From: an uncultured Verrucomicrobiota bacterium
Lineage (GTDB): Bacteria > Verrucomicrobiota > Kiritimatiellia > CAIVKH01
Direction of reading: 5' to 3'
Assembly (NCBI GenBank): GCA_937873455.1
Contig: CALMYG010000043.1
Span: forward strand, 124,001 to 188,000
DNA length: 64,000 nucleotides
Below, piece after piece: positions 17,399 to 25,980 of the stretch. The notes below the pieces were generated by a model, which did not search any database, was not told the origin of the DNA, and saw nothing but the letters and a program-made list of their open reading frames with translations. Position numbers and translations under genes: made by a program. The first letter of the stretch is position 1, and each line of letters opens with the position of its first letter.

Positions 17399-18856
17399 AT
17401 GCACAAATCGCCGACCATCAAATTTTTTGGCGGAGAACAAATCCCCATCGAACTGCACAAAGTCCGCATGGTGCAGAAACTGCATTTGAAGCCGATTGAG
17501 GAGCGCCTCGAAGCGATCAAGGCCGCCGGTTACAATTCCTTCCTGATGAGCACCCGGGATATCTTCCTGGATATGCTGACCGACAGCGGCTGCAATGCCA
17601 TGAGTGACAACCAGATTTCCTCGATGTTGCAGGCGGACGATGCCTATGCGGGATCGCAAAGTTTTGACCGGGCCAAGGCGGCGGTGGAAGAGGTCTTCGG
17701 GGTAAAGTATTTTCTACCCGTGCATCAGGGTCGGGCGGCTGAACACATCATCTTTCAGGCTTTTGTGAAGCCCGGCCATGTTGTTCCCATGAACTACCAT
17801 TTCACCACCACCAAGGCGCATATTGAATTGCCGGGTGGCGTGATCGACGAAATTTTCACCGATGAAGGCCTGAAAATCAAAAGTACATGTCCCTTCAAGG
17901 GCAACATTGACCTGCAAAAACTCAAAAACCTGATCAAGAAACATGGCGCGGACAAGATTCCCTTTGTTCGCATGGAAGCCTCCACCAACCTGATCGGTGG
18001 ACAGCCCTTTTCGGTGGAAAACATGCGGGCGGTGAAGAAAATCTGCCGGCAACACGGCATTATGTTGGTATTGGACGCGAGCTTGATCGGGGAAAATGCT
18101 TACTTCGTCAAGCAACGTGAACCGGCGTTCAAGAACAAATCCATCGCGGAGATTCTGCGTGCCTTGTGCGACCTGGCCGACCTGATCTATTTTTCCAGCC
18201 GCAAAGTAAGTTCCACCCGGGGCGGCGGTATCTGCACCAACGATGTAAAATTGTATGACAAACTCAAAGACTTGGTGATCCTTTATGAAGGGTTCCTGAC
18301 CTACGGCGGTATGTCGGTGCGGGAAATTGAAGCGATGGCGGTGGGCTTGCGGGAAACCCTGGACGAGACGGTCATTGCTCAATCCCCTTCCTTTATCAAA
18401 TACCTGGTGGATACCCTGGATGCAGCAGGCGTTCCGGTGGTAACTCCGCCCGGCGGATTGGGCTGTCACGTCGATGCCGGCGGATTCCTGTCCCATGTGC
18501 CGCAACGCGAATACCCGGCCGGCGCCCTGGTAGCCGCCTTTTACATTGCTTCCGGCGTGCGTGGGATGGAACGCGGCACCATTTCCAGCGTGCGCGACGA
18601 CAGCGGGAAAGACGTGCTGGCCGATGTGGAACTCATGCGTCTGGCCATGCCCCGACGGGTCTTCACCCTCTCGCAAGTCAAATACGTCGGCGACCGTTTA
18701 CAGTGGCTGTACAAGAACCGCAAGCTGATCGGGGGACTCAAGTTTGAATACGAGCCGACCGTACTCCGCTTTTTCCTCGGGCGCCTCGTCCCGACCAGCA
18801 ACTGGCCGCAAAAACTGGCGGCCAAGTTCAAAAAAGACTTTGGCGACAGCTTGTAG
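17399..18856 (+). CDS. Tryptophanase/tyrosine phenol-lyase family PLP lyase
   Basis: 485 residues, close to tryptophanase length. Family landmarks: LMSTRDIFLDMLTDSGCNAM, ADDAYAGSQSF (active-site Tyr loop), LPVHQGRAAEH, the cofactor-binding DASLIGENAYF, the likely Schiff-base lysine in FSSRKVSSTRGGGI, and ISSVRDDSG. The lysine loop SSRKVSSTRGGG differs from the E. coli TnaA and TPL loops, placing the enzyme in a divergent subgroup, so whether it cleaves Trp, Tyr or another beta-substituted amino acid is open. Ribosome site GGGAG lies seven bases ahead of the ATG. No aromatic permease gene is adjacent. Confidence 0.82.
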   Translation: MHKSPTIKFFGGEQIPIELHKVRMVQKLHLKPIEERLEAIKAAGYNSFLMSTRDIFLDMLTDSGCNAMSDNQISSMLQADDAYAGSQSFDRAKAAVEEVFGVKYFLPVHQGRAAEHIIFQAFVKPGHVVPMNYHFTTTKAHIELPGGVIDEIFTDEGLKIKSTCPFKGNIDLQKLKNLIKKHGADKIPFVRMEASTNLIGGQPFSVENMRAVKKICRQHGIMLVLDASLIGENAYFVKQREPAFKNKSIAEILRALCDLADLIYFSSRKVSSTRGGGICTNDVKLYDKLKDLVILYEGFLTYGGMSVREIEAMAVGLRETLDETVIAQSPSFIKYLVDTLDAAGVPVVTPPGGLGCHVDAGGFLSHVPQREYPAGALVAAFYIASGVRGMERGTISSVRDDSGKDVLADVELMRLAMPRRVFTLSQVKYVGDRLQWLYKNRKLIGGLKFEYEPTVLRFFLGRLVPTSNWPQKLAAKFKKDFGDSL

Positions 18857-18933
18857 ACGCTCGCGGCGGCCGCATAGGTGTATTCCCTTCCTTGATGTAC
18901 AAGATCGCAAGGCCGGGGTACTGTAAAAAGATC

Positions 18934-19872
18934 ATGAAGATGACGCGCCGCCATTTTGTAAAGTGGGGCACGGCTGCGATGGCCGGCCTTGGTCTCTCGC
19001 GCTCGCACGCAAAGACCGAGAAGAACATCGAAACCATGCCCACGCGACCGCTGGGTAAAACCGGCCATGAGGTCAGCCTGTTCAGCTTGGGCGGCCAAGG
19101 GATGATCGAACGGCCTGGCCAGGAAGACGAGCCCATCGCCATGATCCACCGAGCCCTTGACCTCGGCGTCAATTACGTGGATACCGCGCCATCCTACGGC
19201 GGAGGACAGAGCGAGACACTTATTGGCCGGGTCATGAAAGATCGCCGCAATGAGACCTTTCTTGCCTCCAAAACCCACCACCGGACATACGATGGCACCA
19301 TGATGCTGATCGAGTCGTCGCTTCGCCGGTTGCAAACGGATCGTCTGGATTTGTATCAATTGCACAGTGTGCGGACCCAAAATGATCTTGAAGCATGTTT
19401 CCAGTCCGATGGCGCGATCAAGGCGTTGGAAAAACTTCGCCATGAAAACGTCATACGCTTTATTGGCATCACCGGCCATCGTGCCCCGGAGGTTTTGCGC
19501 CAAGGTATCCAGCGGTATCCGTTCGACTGCATTTTAATGTCGCTCAATGCGGCGGACTCCCACGCAGTCTCATTCCAGGATGAACTCTTGCCCTATGCCG
19601 TCGAAAAGGGCATGGGCATTATTGCGATGAAGGTACCGGCCCATGGCCGCCTGTTGCGCCCGGACGGCATCACCATCGAGCAGGCCCTCCATTACGTATG
19701 GACATTCCCGGTGAGCACATCGATTGTCGGGATATCTTCCATGGCGCAACTGGAGGAAAACGTGGAGTTGGCCAAGAACTTCCGGCCTTACCCGGACCCG
19801 GTATTACGGCGAGTCGCCGACGCCACCGCCCATTTCCATGAGGAGGCGAGCTGGTTCAAATATCACTGGTAA
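18934..19872 (+). CDS. Tat-exported aldo/keto reductase
   Basis: The ATG at 18934 gives MKMTRRHFVKWG, a twin-arginine signal (RRxFxK) followed by a hydrophobic stretch (TAAMAGLGLSRS). An upstream start would only add a nonstandard leader. The rest is a complete AKR barrel: RPLGKTGHEVSLFSLGGQG, catalytic Asp and Tyr in VDTAPSYGGGQSE, catalytic Lys in FLASKTHH and His in YQLHSV. STSIVGISSMAQLEENV is the NADPH-binding C-terminal segment. Tat export implies folding in the cytoplasm with the cofactor, as in other Tat-signal oxidoreductases. Substrate unknown. It follows the tryptophanase-like gene by 77 bases. Confidence 0.85.
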   Translation: MKMTRRHFVKWGTAAMAGLGLSRSHAKTEKNIETMPTRPLGKTGHEVSLFSLGGQGMIERPGQEDEPIAMIHRALDLGVNYVDTAPSYGGGQSETLIGRVMKDRRNETFLASKTHHRTYDGTMMLIESSLRRLQTDRLDLYQLHSVRTQNDLEACFQSDGAIKALEKLRHENVIRFIGITGHRAPEVLRQGIQRYPFDCILMSLNAADSHAVSFQDELLPYAVEKGMGIIAMKVPAHGRLLRPDGITIEQALHYVWTFPVSTSIVGISSMAQLEENVELAKNFRPYPDPVLRRVADATAHFHEEASWFKYHW

Positions 19873-20025
19873 GGGTAAAGCCGCACTCGTCAGGTAACGT
19901 CCGGAGCTTGGCGCTTATCAAGTAATCCGCCAACTAACGTCAGCGGCTACGATCTTGTAATAATTTTCTAGCGGTTAACACCCACGCCTACAGAAGTCTG
20001 CAGGCACAGGTATGCCGAGCAGGCT

Positions 20026-20742
20026 TTAATCGATGCTGTTGACTTTGGTATAATCACCCCAAGCCAAATTGCCTTCCGGGAAAATGAGTTCGTTGGCAAC
20101 GCCCTCGCCTTCAATGGAAACCACACTGCCATCGAAGTAAAGTACGTTACGGAAAGCAGCACCGTGATTATCGAGGTCATCAATATTCGGCATGTTTCCA
20201 GGCGTGCGGTCACCGCGTTCCCGTTGCCAGGATTCGTCAAGCAGTACAACAGCCCGGGAGGGACTTGAAATCCACAAGCGATCATTTAAGCCCGCTACGT
20301 ACATGTAACTGGCATTGCCGAAGCTGTTGAAGGTTTCGATGGTGTCGGCAATCGTAACTTTGGTCCCGTTGTTGGCGCCTTCACCACGATCGCTGGGACA
20401 AACCCATATACGAAGTTCGCGCAAGGCGTTTTTGTTGTACATTTCATTAACCGTGCGGGTCATGGGCCATTGACCACCGAGCGTACCCGCGCCCGTATAT
20501 GGATTTTCATAATTGGTACCCTCGGCAAGCGGGAACCAACCCCGGTTATCCCCGGCAAACACCATCATCGCCAGTCCGGTCTGCTTGAGGTTATTGCGAC
20601 AAGCCGCACGTCGCCCCCGTTCAAGAGCATTGCTCATGGCCGGAAACAAGAGTGCCGCCAGAATCGCAATGATGGCGATCACCACCAACAACTCGATCAG
20701 GGTGAAGCCACCCTTATGGATTTTACGGATTGAGGTAATCAT
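20026..20742 (-). CDS. Type II secretion-like pseudopilin with H-x-DG domain
   Basis: 238 residues. The N-terminus has a prepilin leader with cleavage expected in [27 protein letters not shown], the methylated-Phe signature followed by the assembly helix and conserved Glu5. The globular part carries [29 protein letters not shown], common in the large prepilin-like families of PVC bacteria, and a terminal [16 protein letters not shown] resembling the H-X9-DG tag. It starts three bases after the large secreted protein gene, so both should be cotranscribed. No type II secretion machinery is in the window. The 153-base gap before it (19873-20025) shows one weak hairpin near 19984-20003 and nothing else. 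Confidence 0.85.
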   Translation of the reverse strand: MITSIRKIHKGGFTLIELLVVIAIIAILAALLFPAMSNALERGRRAACRNNLKQTGLAMMVFAGDNRGWFPLAEGTNYENPYTGAGTLGGQWPMTRTVNEMYNKNALRELRIWVCPSDRGEGANNGTKVTIADTIETFNSFGNASYMYVAGLNDRLWISSPSRAVVLLDESWQRERGDRTPGNMPNIDDLDNHGAAFRNVLYFDGSVVSIEGEGVANELIFPEGNLAWGDYTKVNSID

Positions 20743-20745
20743 GAA

Positions 20746-23700
20746 TTACAGCTCCCCGGGGAAGACCACCCAGTGCAGGGGGTCGTATTCACTATCCCAC
20801 GTCACTTCATCACCGTTGTTACGGAACAACATATTGAAGGTCTTGAAACCATTGGTATTCATCTGGACCGTGGTAGTCCATACTTCGCCGCCAATGTTGG
20901 TCATGGGCGAGTTCTCAAACGCTGGCGACCAATCCGTTCCTTCAAACTTATTGTATCCGGAATGCAGGTGAACATTGGTGCCGCCGAAAAGTACTCCGCC
21001 GGTAGCATCATAGGTAATCGTAAGCAACTCACCCGCCATCGGTCGCTCCGGCGTCCAAGAGGCTCGGCTGCCCACGATGATTGCGTAGTTGTCCACACCC
21101 CACGGTCCGAAGTTTTGATCCCACGTGGTATCCGGCTCATTCTTGAAGCCATAGTTGATCCGGGCTTTAGTCAGGTCATTCGACAACGGAGCAACCGTAA
21201 GCTCAACCCGCCACAGCCCATTTCCCTGGAAGGTCATGGGGTGATCCACCCACTCGCCGAATTCAAAGACATTGCCGTCCTGATCGATGTTGCCGCGCAG
21301 CAGAACTTGCGGCCAACCGCGGGAGTTTCGGCCGATCTGGGAGAACCAGACCGTCACCGTCCCGCCGGTGGCGGGTATGGGATTGGGCGTCCACCACGTT
21401 GTCTTGTTGGCGGGCGCGGGGCCGGAGTAAGCGCGGTACGAAAGTACATCCGGCATGACACCGGGGAAGGTCGCTTCCCATAAGCCCTGCGTAGCAATTC
21501 CGCGCAGGCCATGATCACGGAAGCCTGCGATAAGATCAAAGGCATATTCGACGCCGTGTTGCGCCTCGCCGGGAGCGTTGGTGAATACAACGGTCGTTTG
21601 CCCGTTTGCGAATTCAATATCAACCAGCGTGGGTGCATTGGTCGGGGGCGGCAAGGGCAAACCATCGTTGGCCCACACATGGGTAGCCAGTACGACGTTC
21701 GTGTTGTTAGGTCCCAAGTACTGGGTCAGGTTTGCTCCCGTCGGGCTTAAAAGGACTTCATCTGTTCCTTGTTTATAAACGGCGAATTTGTAATCAAAGC
21801 TACGAGGACTGCGACGGTTTTCCCAATCGCCAAAATAAGGCGGCGTGGCCGGGCCACCGGCAACCAAGGATACACCACCAGACAATCCGTTGGTGGTAAA
21901 AGGCCGACGTAAGGAATAAATACCATCCCCAGCGACCATATCGCCATTGGTCCCATCATCAAACATTTGCAGTCCGCCTTGCATCCAGTTCACATCGGCA
22001 TCAATGGCGCTGCTGGGGAAATCGCTATAGCCGTTGAAATACCCGGCGACATTGAACCCGCGAAGGGGATCTGTACCCAGCAGGATGACCCGGGTCACAC
22101 CAGCCATGTTGCGTCCCGAGAGATTCACGGTAAACAAGACCTGGGAGTTTTGGCGAACGCCGGCATCTCCACGGCGAGGGTCTTCATAAAGCGACTGGTA
22201 ATCGGCGAACACATTCTGATCACGGTAAGGACCGGCAGCCGAACCCAGCCAGTCGGTAACGACCAGCGAGGAACCATCAAATGGAAGCGTCAACTGGCGG
22301 GAGGTATTTCCAAACTGGTCGAGCCGAATTGCTTCATAGTTATTATTGCTCGTGGCATTCGAACCGCCACTGAGTATACCGGAATATTTGTAATTGATGA
22401 TCTGCGCGCTTCCGGGCGGGAAAACGACATCGCGGAAATGCTGGGTGGCGCTAAGAACGGCCAAGGGGGAGGTCGTTTCCGGCGGGTAACCCCAATCCAT
22501 AGGGAAGTCCCCGTTAATAAAGAAATTTGTGGCCCGGGGATTGGCCGCCGCCGCGCCAAAGCCGCTGTTGACCGCGAGAACGAAGCGAACGGTTACGGCG
22601 GTCTCGATTCCCGAGACGACCGGATTCAGAAAATTGAAGGTGGTGCGGGTATTTCCCGAAAGATCCTCGACGCCCGTCGCTTCCACGCGTACGAAGGTTC
22701 CGTTGGCGGGCAGCGGGCTGGCCAAATTAAGCAAAACGGAATCGGGGGGAACAAAACTAACACTGGTGGGGGCGGCACCGGCCACCAGCCAATTGGCCGC
22801 ATTCACGGCGGTATTGGATTGCAACGGTTCATTAAAGCGGGCATAGACCTGGCTCTTATTCTGAACGCCCTGAAGGGTCCGCAGGTAAGGGGCGTTGACA
22901 TCGCCTACGGCCATGTCGGGTATGCCGTTGCTGGTAGAATCGATGACGACTTCCGTATAGGTGTCGGTAACCAAACGGCCATTGTTCCAGGTGGCGTTTC
23001 CGCCCTGGGTGGGGATAACCATAGGCGAGCTGTAAACATCCGCATTGTTGTTATTATGGATGTTGACGAAAACCGCGATTTTGGCGCCGCGCGGGACAAT
23101 TTCGCCCGGCTCCACCACGCCGAAGCGATTGGTGTTTTGGCCGTAGAGGGTGGACCAGGGAATACGCCCTTCCACCGCGTTCAACTGATAGGTCGCATCC
23201 ACGCGGCGAATGTTCGCATTTACCAGTGAACCCGGCGAACTGATGTTGGCAAAGGTGTCGACCAGGTTTTCCACGTTGTTGGTCGTCGGGTTGGCAAAAC
23301 CATTGTAAAGCACCCGGACCAGGTTATGCGAAGAACCTTCGGAGGCCACCATGTAATCCAAGCCGAAATTACTTTCACCCCCGAATGCCGTCCAACCGAC
23401 ATCGTTGTATCCGATGTAACCCGGCCGAGTAGGACCCACCCAGTTCGTCGTGGTTCGTGCGCCCGTGCCGGCGCCGGGATCGACATCGATCATAATCGCA
23501 ATCTTGTTGGGAATGCCGTCCGGGGCGATCCAAGCATTGGCGGCAACATACAGGTAATTGGAGTCCCACGTGACATACAAGTTGGTCAGCATGTTGTTAT
23601 CGCCCCAAGGAGCAACCCCCTGACCACTGACGGACGTCGTATACACCGCGCGGAGATCACCACCGTCGTATTCCAAGGCTCGCCCATCGATACTGGCGGT

Positions 23701-23784
23701 GTTGGGCGGAGCGGCGTTTACGGCTACGGCGACGCAACAGGCCATCAGGGTGAAAAACAACGGTTTTAACGATTTACTATTCAT
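20746..23784 (-). CDS. Large secreted multidomain protein with starch-binding-like modules
   Basis: 1012 residues from the ATG giving MNSKSLKPLFF, behind a GAGGG ribosome site; signal peptide cut near VNA/APP. Residues about 25-230 resemble a DOMON/CBM9-like sandwich (LYVTWDSNYLYVAANAW). About 265-370 is an Ig-like segment (VYARFNEPLQ). About 375-480 follows a CBM20-like pattern (FFINGDFPMDWG, VVFPPGSAQIINYKYSG). About 530-640 has the DDGTNGDMVAGDGIYSL motif of choice-of-anchor/secreted glycan proteins, and the C-terminus ends in a CBM25-like strand series (NVHLHSGYNKFEG). No catalytic site was seen, so it may bind glycans rather than hydrolyse them. Domain names are by pattern only. Confidence 0.8.
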   Translation of the reverse strand: MNSKSLKPLFFTLMACCVAVAVNAAPPNTASIDGRALEYDGGDLRAVYTTSVSGQGVAPWGDNNMLTNLYVTWDSNYLYVAANAWIAPDGIPNKIAIMIDVDPGAGTGARTTTNWVGPTRPGYIGYNDVGWTAFGGESNFGLDYMVASEGSSHNLVRVLYNGFANPTTNNVENLVDTFANISSPGSLVNANIRRVDATYQLNAVEGRIPWSTLYGQNTNRFGVVEPGEIVPRGAKIAVFVNIHNNNNADVYSSPMVIPTQGGNATWNNGRLVTDTYTEVVIDSTSNGIPDMAVGDVNAPYLRTLQGVQNKSQVYARFNEPLQSNTAVNAANWLVAGAAPTSVSFVPPDSVLLNLASPLPANGTFVRVEATGVEDLSGNTRTTFNFLNPVVSGIETAVTVRFVLAVNSGFGAAAANPRATNFFINGDFPMDWGYPPETTSPLAVLSATQHFRDVVFPPGSAQIINYKYSGILSGGSNATSNNNYEAIRLDQFGNTSRQLTLPFDGSSLVVTDWLGSAAGPYRDQNVFADYQSLYEDPRRGDAGVRQNSQVLFTVNLSGRNMAGVTRVILLGTDPLRGFNVAGYFNGYSDFPSSAIDADVNWMQGGLQMFDDGTNGDMVAGDGIYSLRRPFTTNGLSGGVSLVAGGPATPPYFGDWENRRSPRSFDYKFAVYKQGTDEVLLSPTGANLTQYLGPNNTNVVLATHVWANDGLPLPPPTNAPTLVDIEFANGQTTVVFTNAPGEAQHGVEYAFDLIAGFRDHGLRGIATQGLWEATFPGVMPDVLSYRAYSGPAPANKTTWWTPNPIPATGGTVTVWFSQIGRNSRGWPQVLLRGNIDQDGNVFEFGEWVDHPMTFQGNGLWRVELTVAPLSNDLTKARINYGFKNEPDTTWDQNFGPWGVDNYAIIVGSRASWTPERPMAGELLTITYDATGGVLFGGTNVHLHSGYNKFEGTDWSPAFENSPMTNIGGEVWTTTVQMNTNGFKTFNMLFRNNGDEVTWDSEYDPLHWVVFPGEL

Positions 23785-23951
23785 AGTGAAGCCCTCTACT
23801 AATTGGACGACCATCATACACGGACGAAAATGGCAAGGCACGCATATTTTTAATATTTTTCAAGCAGCGGCCCAATACCTTCTGAATCATACGAAAAAAA
23901 GGGCTCCCTGTTAAATCGTTTCATGAATCATGAGGGACGCGCGATTCCCCC

Positions 23952-23980
23952 TTGACCGGTTATCCGGGCAATCCTATCGT
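23952..23980 (+). promoter_or_regulatory. Candidate promoter of the BamD-like gene
   Basis: TTGACC (23952-23957) and TATCGT (23975-23980) with 17 bases between them. Transcription would begin only one to three bases before the ATG at 23989, and no ribosome site is visible there, so the message could be nearly leaderless. The rest of the 204-base divergent gap holds an A/T-rich stretch (about 23845-23870) that may drive the minus-strand secreted protein. Confidence 0.35.
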
Positions 23981-23988
23981 ACGGGCTC

Positions 23989-24993
23989 ATGTCTCACCAC
24001 GTTCGATATGCATTAGCCGCGTTTTACCTATCCCTATTTCTTTTCGGATACGGCGCGCCGGTCCGCGCCCAGATATACGAGGAAGCCGGGAAAAAACATT
24101 CATGGTTCAGCTTTTCGCGGCCAGCCAAAGACAATCCCACGGATCAGATGATTCATGCCGAGGCGTTGCTAAAGGAGCGCCAGCTCCGGCGCGCCGAACG
24201 GGCCTTCCGCTCGCTGGTGTTGACCTGGCCGAGTTCGCCTGAAGCGCCCATGGCGCAATGGGCACTGGCGCGCATCCTGGATCAACGGGGCAAATACGAA
24301 GATGCCTTTGACGCCTACCAGAAACTGATGGAGAAATACCCCGCCCGCTTTCCGGATCACGACCGGGTACTGACTCGGCAGTTTGAAATCGCCACGCAGA
24401 TCATGAACAAGCGGCGGGGCGGTTTTTTCTTCGGCGGCTTCGAAGCCCCGGAACGGGCGATTCCCTTTTTCGAAAAAATTGTCAGAAACGCCCCCCGTTC
24501 CCCCATCGCCCCCGAGGCGCAATTCCTGATCGGGGAGGCGCACGAAAAAAATTACGAATACGAGCTGGCCGTGGTCGCCTACAGCGCGGTATTGCACCGG
24601 TATCCGCTCAGCGATTTTGCCGAACCGGCGGCCTTCGCACGGGCGAGAAGCTTGAACACCTTGTCGGAAAATTATCCGAATGATCGTCAGGCCATCGAAG
24701 AGGCTTGGGCGGGCATCATGGTGTTCCTCCGGAGTTTTCCCCAGTCGGAATTCAGCGACGAAGCGGTGACCATCCGCGACCGCCTACTCAAGCGCAAGGC
24801 GCAGGCAACCTACGAAATCGCCCGTTATTATGACCGGATCGCCAAACGCCCCCAAGCGGCCAAAGTCAGTTACCAACAATTTCTGGAGCAATTTCCCCAA
24901 TCTCCGTGGTCGGATAGCGCGCGTGAGCGCGTTGCCGCCCTCGCCACGACCTCCTCACCCGACAAGGAACTACCCGATGAACAAGCAGAATAA
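23989..24993 (+). CDS. BamD-like TPR outer-membrane assembly protein
   Basis: 334 residues. A Sec signal peptide (ALAAFYLSLFLFGYGAP, cut near VRA/QI) has no lipobox cysteine, unlike E. coli BamD. The mature protein is a string of helical repeats of the YfiO/BamD type: AERAFRSLVLTWPSSPEAPMAQ, FDAYQKLMEKYP, AVVAYSAVLHRYPLSDFAEPA and a final VSYQQFLEQFPQSPWSDSA. Each repeat ends in the YP-x-S pattern of this family. It overlaps lptE by 17 bases, so the operon couples a BAM-like accessory with LPS insertion. Assignment to the BAM complex is inference. Confidence 0.78.
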   Translation: MSHHVRYALAAFYLSLFLFGYGAPVRAQIYEEAGKKHSWFSFSRPAKDNPTDQMIHAEALLKERQLRRAERAFRSLVLTWPSSPEAPMAQWALARILDQRGKYEDAFDAYQKLMEKYPARFPDHDRVLTRQFEIATQIMNKRRGGFFFGGFEAPERAIPFFEKIVRNAPRSPIAPEAQFLIGEAHEKNYEYELAVVAYSAVLHRYPLSDFAEPAAFARARSLNTLSENYPNDRQAIEEAWAGIMVFLRSFPQSEFSDEAVTIRDRLLKRKAQATYEIARYYDRIAKRPQAAKVSYQQFLEQFPQSPWSDSARERVAALATTSSPDKELPDEQAE

Positions 24994-25507
24994 AATAATG
25001 TTTCAAGGTTTTGTGCTCACCGCCACGGCGCTGTTGATGACCCTGGGAACGGGTTGTGCAGGGTATCGGCTCGGCAACATGTTGCCGGGCGACGTGAAAA
25101 CCGTATTTGTTCCCAGTGTGGAGAATCGCTCATCGGAACCGCTGATCGAAGTCGAGCTGACCCGGGCGATTATCAGGCAAATTCAGCAGGATGGCTCACT
25201 GCGAATCGCCGCGGAAGAAGAGGCCGATGCGATATTGACCGTGGTCCTGAATGAGTACCGCCTCGAAGCGGTGGCGTTCCGCTCCGATGACCGGGCGGCC
25301 GCCAATCAATACCGGATTAACCTGGAGGCCAGCATGGTCATGCGCCGCACCCGGGATCAATCCGTGGTGGCGCAGGCTCCGCGAATTCTTGGCAGCGCGG
25401 TTTTTGATGTTGCCGGGGATTTGACGACGTCCAAACAGACCGGAAACCCGCAAGCCGCCAATCAATTGGCGGACCGGATTGTACAGCGGGTTGTCGAGTA
25501 TTGGTGA
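24977..25507 (+). CDS. lptE: LPS-assembly lipoprotein LptE-like
   Basis: 176 residues from the ATG giving MNKQNKIMF, overlapping the upstream gene by 17 bases; longer in-frame starts would precede the signal peptide. The leader ends LGTGC, a lipobox. The mature domain follows the LptE/RlpB pattern: AGYRLGN near the lipidated Cys, KTVFVPSVENRSSEPLIEVEL, TRAIIRQIQQDGSLRI and EADAILTVVLNEYRLEA. LptE plugs the LptD barrel and helps export lipopolysaccharide to the outer leaflet, which supports a diderm LPS-bearing cell. The C-terminus has NQLADRIVQRVVEYW, the usual closing helix. Confidence 0.85.
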   Translation: MNKQNKIMFQGFVLTATALLMTLGTGCAGYRLGNMLPGDVKTVFVPSVENRSSEPLIEVELTRAIIRQIQQDGSLRIAAEEEADAILTVVLNEYRLEAVAFRSDDRAAANQYRINLEASMVMRRTRDQSVVAQAPRILGSAVFDVAGDLTTSKQTGNPQAANQLADRIVQRVVEYW

Positions 25508-25510
25508 GGA

Positions 25511-25780
25511 TCAGGCGGCCGTCGTGGCGCGGAGGCGGGTCGCGGCCCGGGCTTTGCGGCGGATCGCGGTCTGCTTCTTGATGCTGCCTTTTTTCGCGGC
25601 CTTATCCAGCGCGGAACACAGGGCCTTGTAGGCATCCTGGGCATTGGCGCTTTCCTTGGCGTCCAGCGACTTGGTCAACTTGCGGCCGCTGCTCTTGATC
25701 AACGACTTCGCCGCGCTGTTACGGCGTTTCTGTTCCTGATAAATACGGACCTTCTTTTTTGCGCTACTGGTATGGGCCAT
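25511..25780 (-). CDS. rpsT: 30S ribosomal protein S20
   Basis: 89 residues, standard S20 size and composition (Lys, Arg, Ala-rich). MAHTSSAKKKVRIYQEQKRR is the usual basic N-terminus, followed by long helices (SAAKSLIKSSGRKLTKSLDA, ALCSALDKAAKKG) and a final KQTAIRRKARAATRL block. S20 binds 16S rRNA early in 30S assembly. The gene is convergent with lptE with only three bases between stops and has its own promoter and leader at 25820-25910. Confidence 0.95.
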   Translation of the reverse strand: MAHTSSAKKKVRIYQEQKRRNSAAKSLIKSSGRKLTKSLDAKESANAQDAYKALCSALDKAAKKGSIKKQTAIRRKARAATRLRATTAA

Positions 25781-25819
25781 TCTTTACTCCAATCCTACTT
25801 CCGTTGAACTTTGCCCTTT

Positions 25820-25868
25820 CGTTCCCTTCGGGGAACGCGTGTGGCGGGATCCGGGCACCCTTCCCGCC
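25820..25868 (-). promoter_or_regulatory. rpsT: rpsT leader with two hairpins
   Basis: Between the putative promoter and the rpsT start the minus-strand leader can form CGTTCCC-CGAA-GGGAACG (25820-25837) and a GGCGGGA/TCCCGCC stem (25843-25868) with an inner GGG/CCC. S20 mRNAs in some bacteria are autoregulated through their leaders; any such role here is inference. Confidence 0.35.
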
Positions 25869-25882
25869 GTAAAAGTTGGTGA

Positions 25883-25910
25883 ATAGTAAGCATGATGCCC
25901 GCCAAGTCAA
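25883..25910 (-). promoter_or_regulatory. rpsT: Candidate sigma-70 promoter of rpsT
   Basis: Minus strand TTGACT (25905-25910) and TACTAT (25883-25888) are 16 bases apart. The -35 matches five of six consensus positions and the -10 four of six. The implied transcript has a leader of roughly 95 bases containing the hairpins noted at 25820-25868. Confidence 0.45.
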
Positions 25911-25980
25911 CGCCGATTGTTGACCCGTCAGCCGAATTTTAGCATCGTGCGCATAAATGCCATGAATCGCGAATCCGGTT

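Noticed and set aside
21967-23229. 420-codon open frame antisense to the secreted giant
   Set aside because: Same reason: an opposite-strand frame without any domain pattern, over a well supported coding region.
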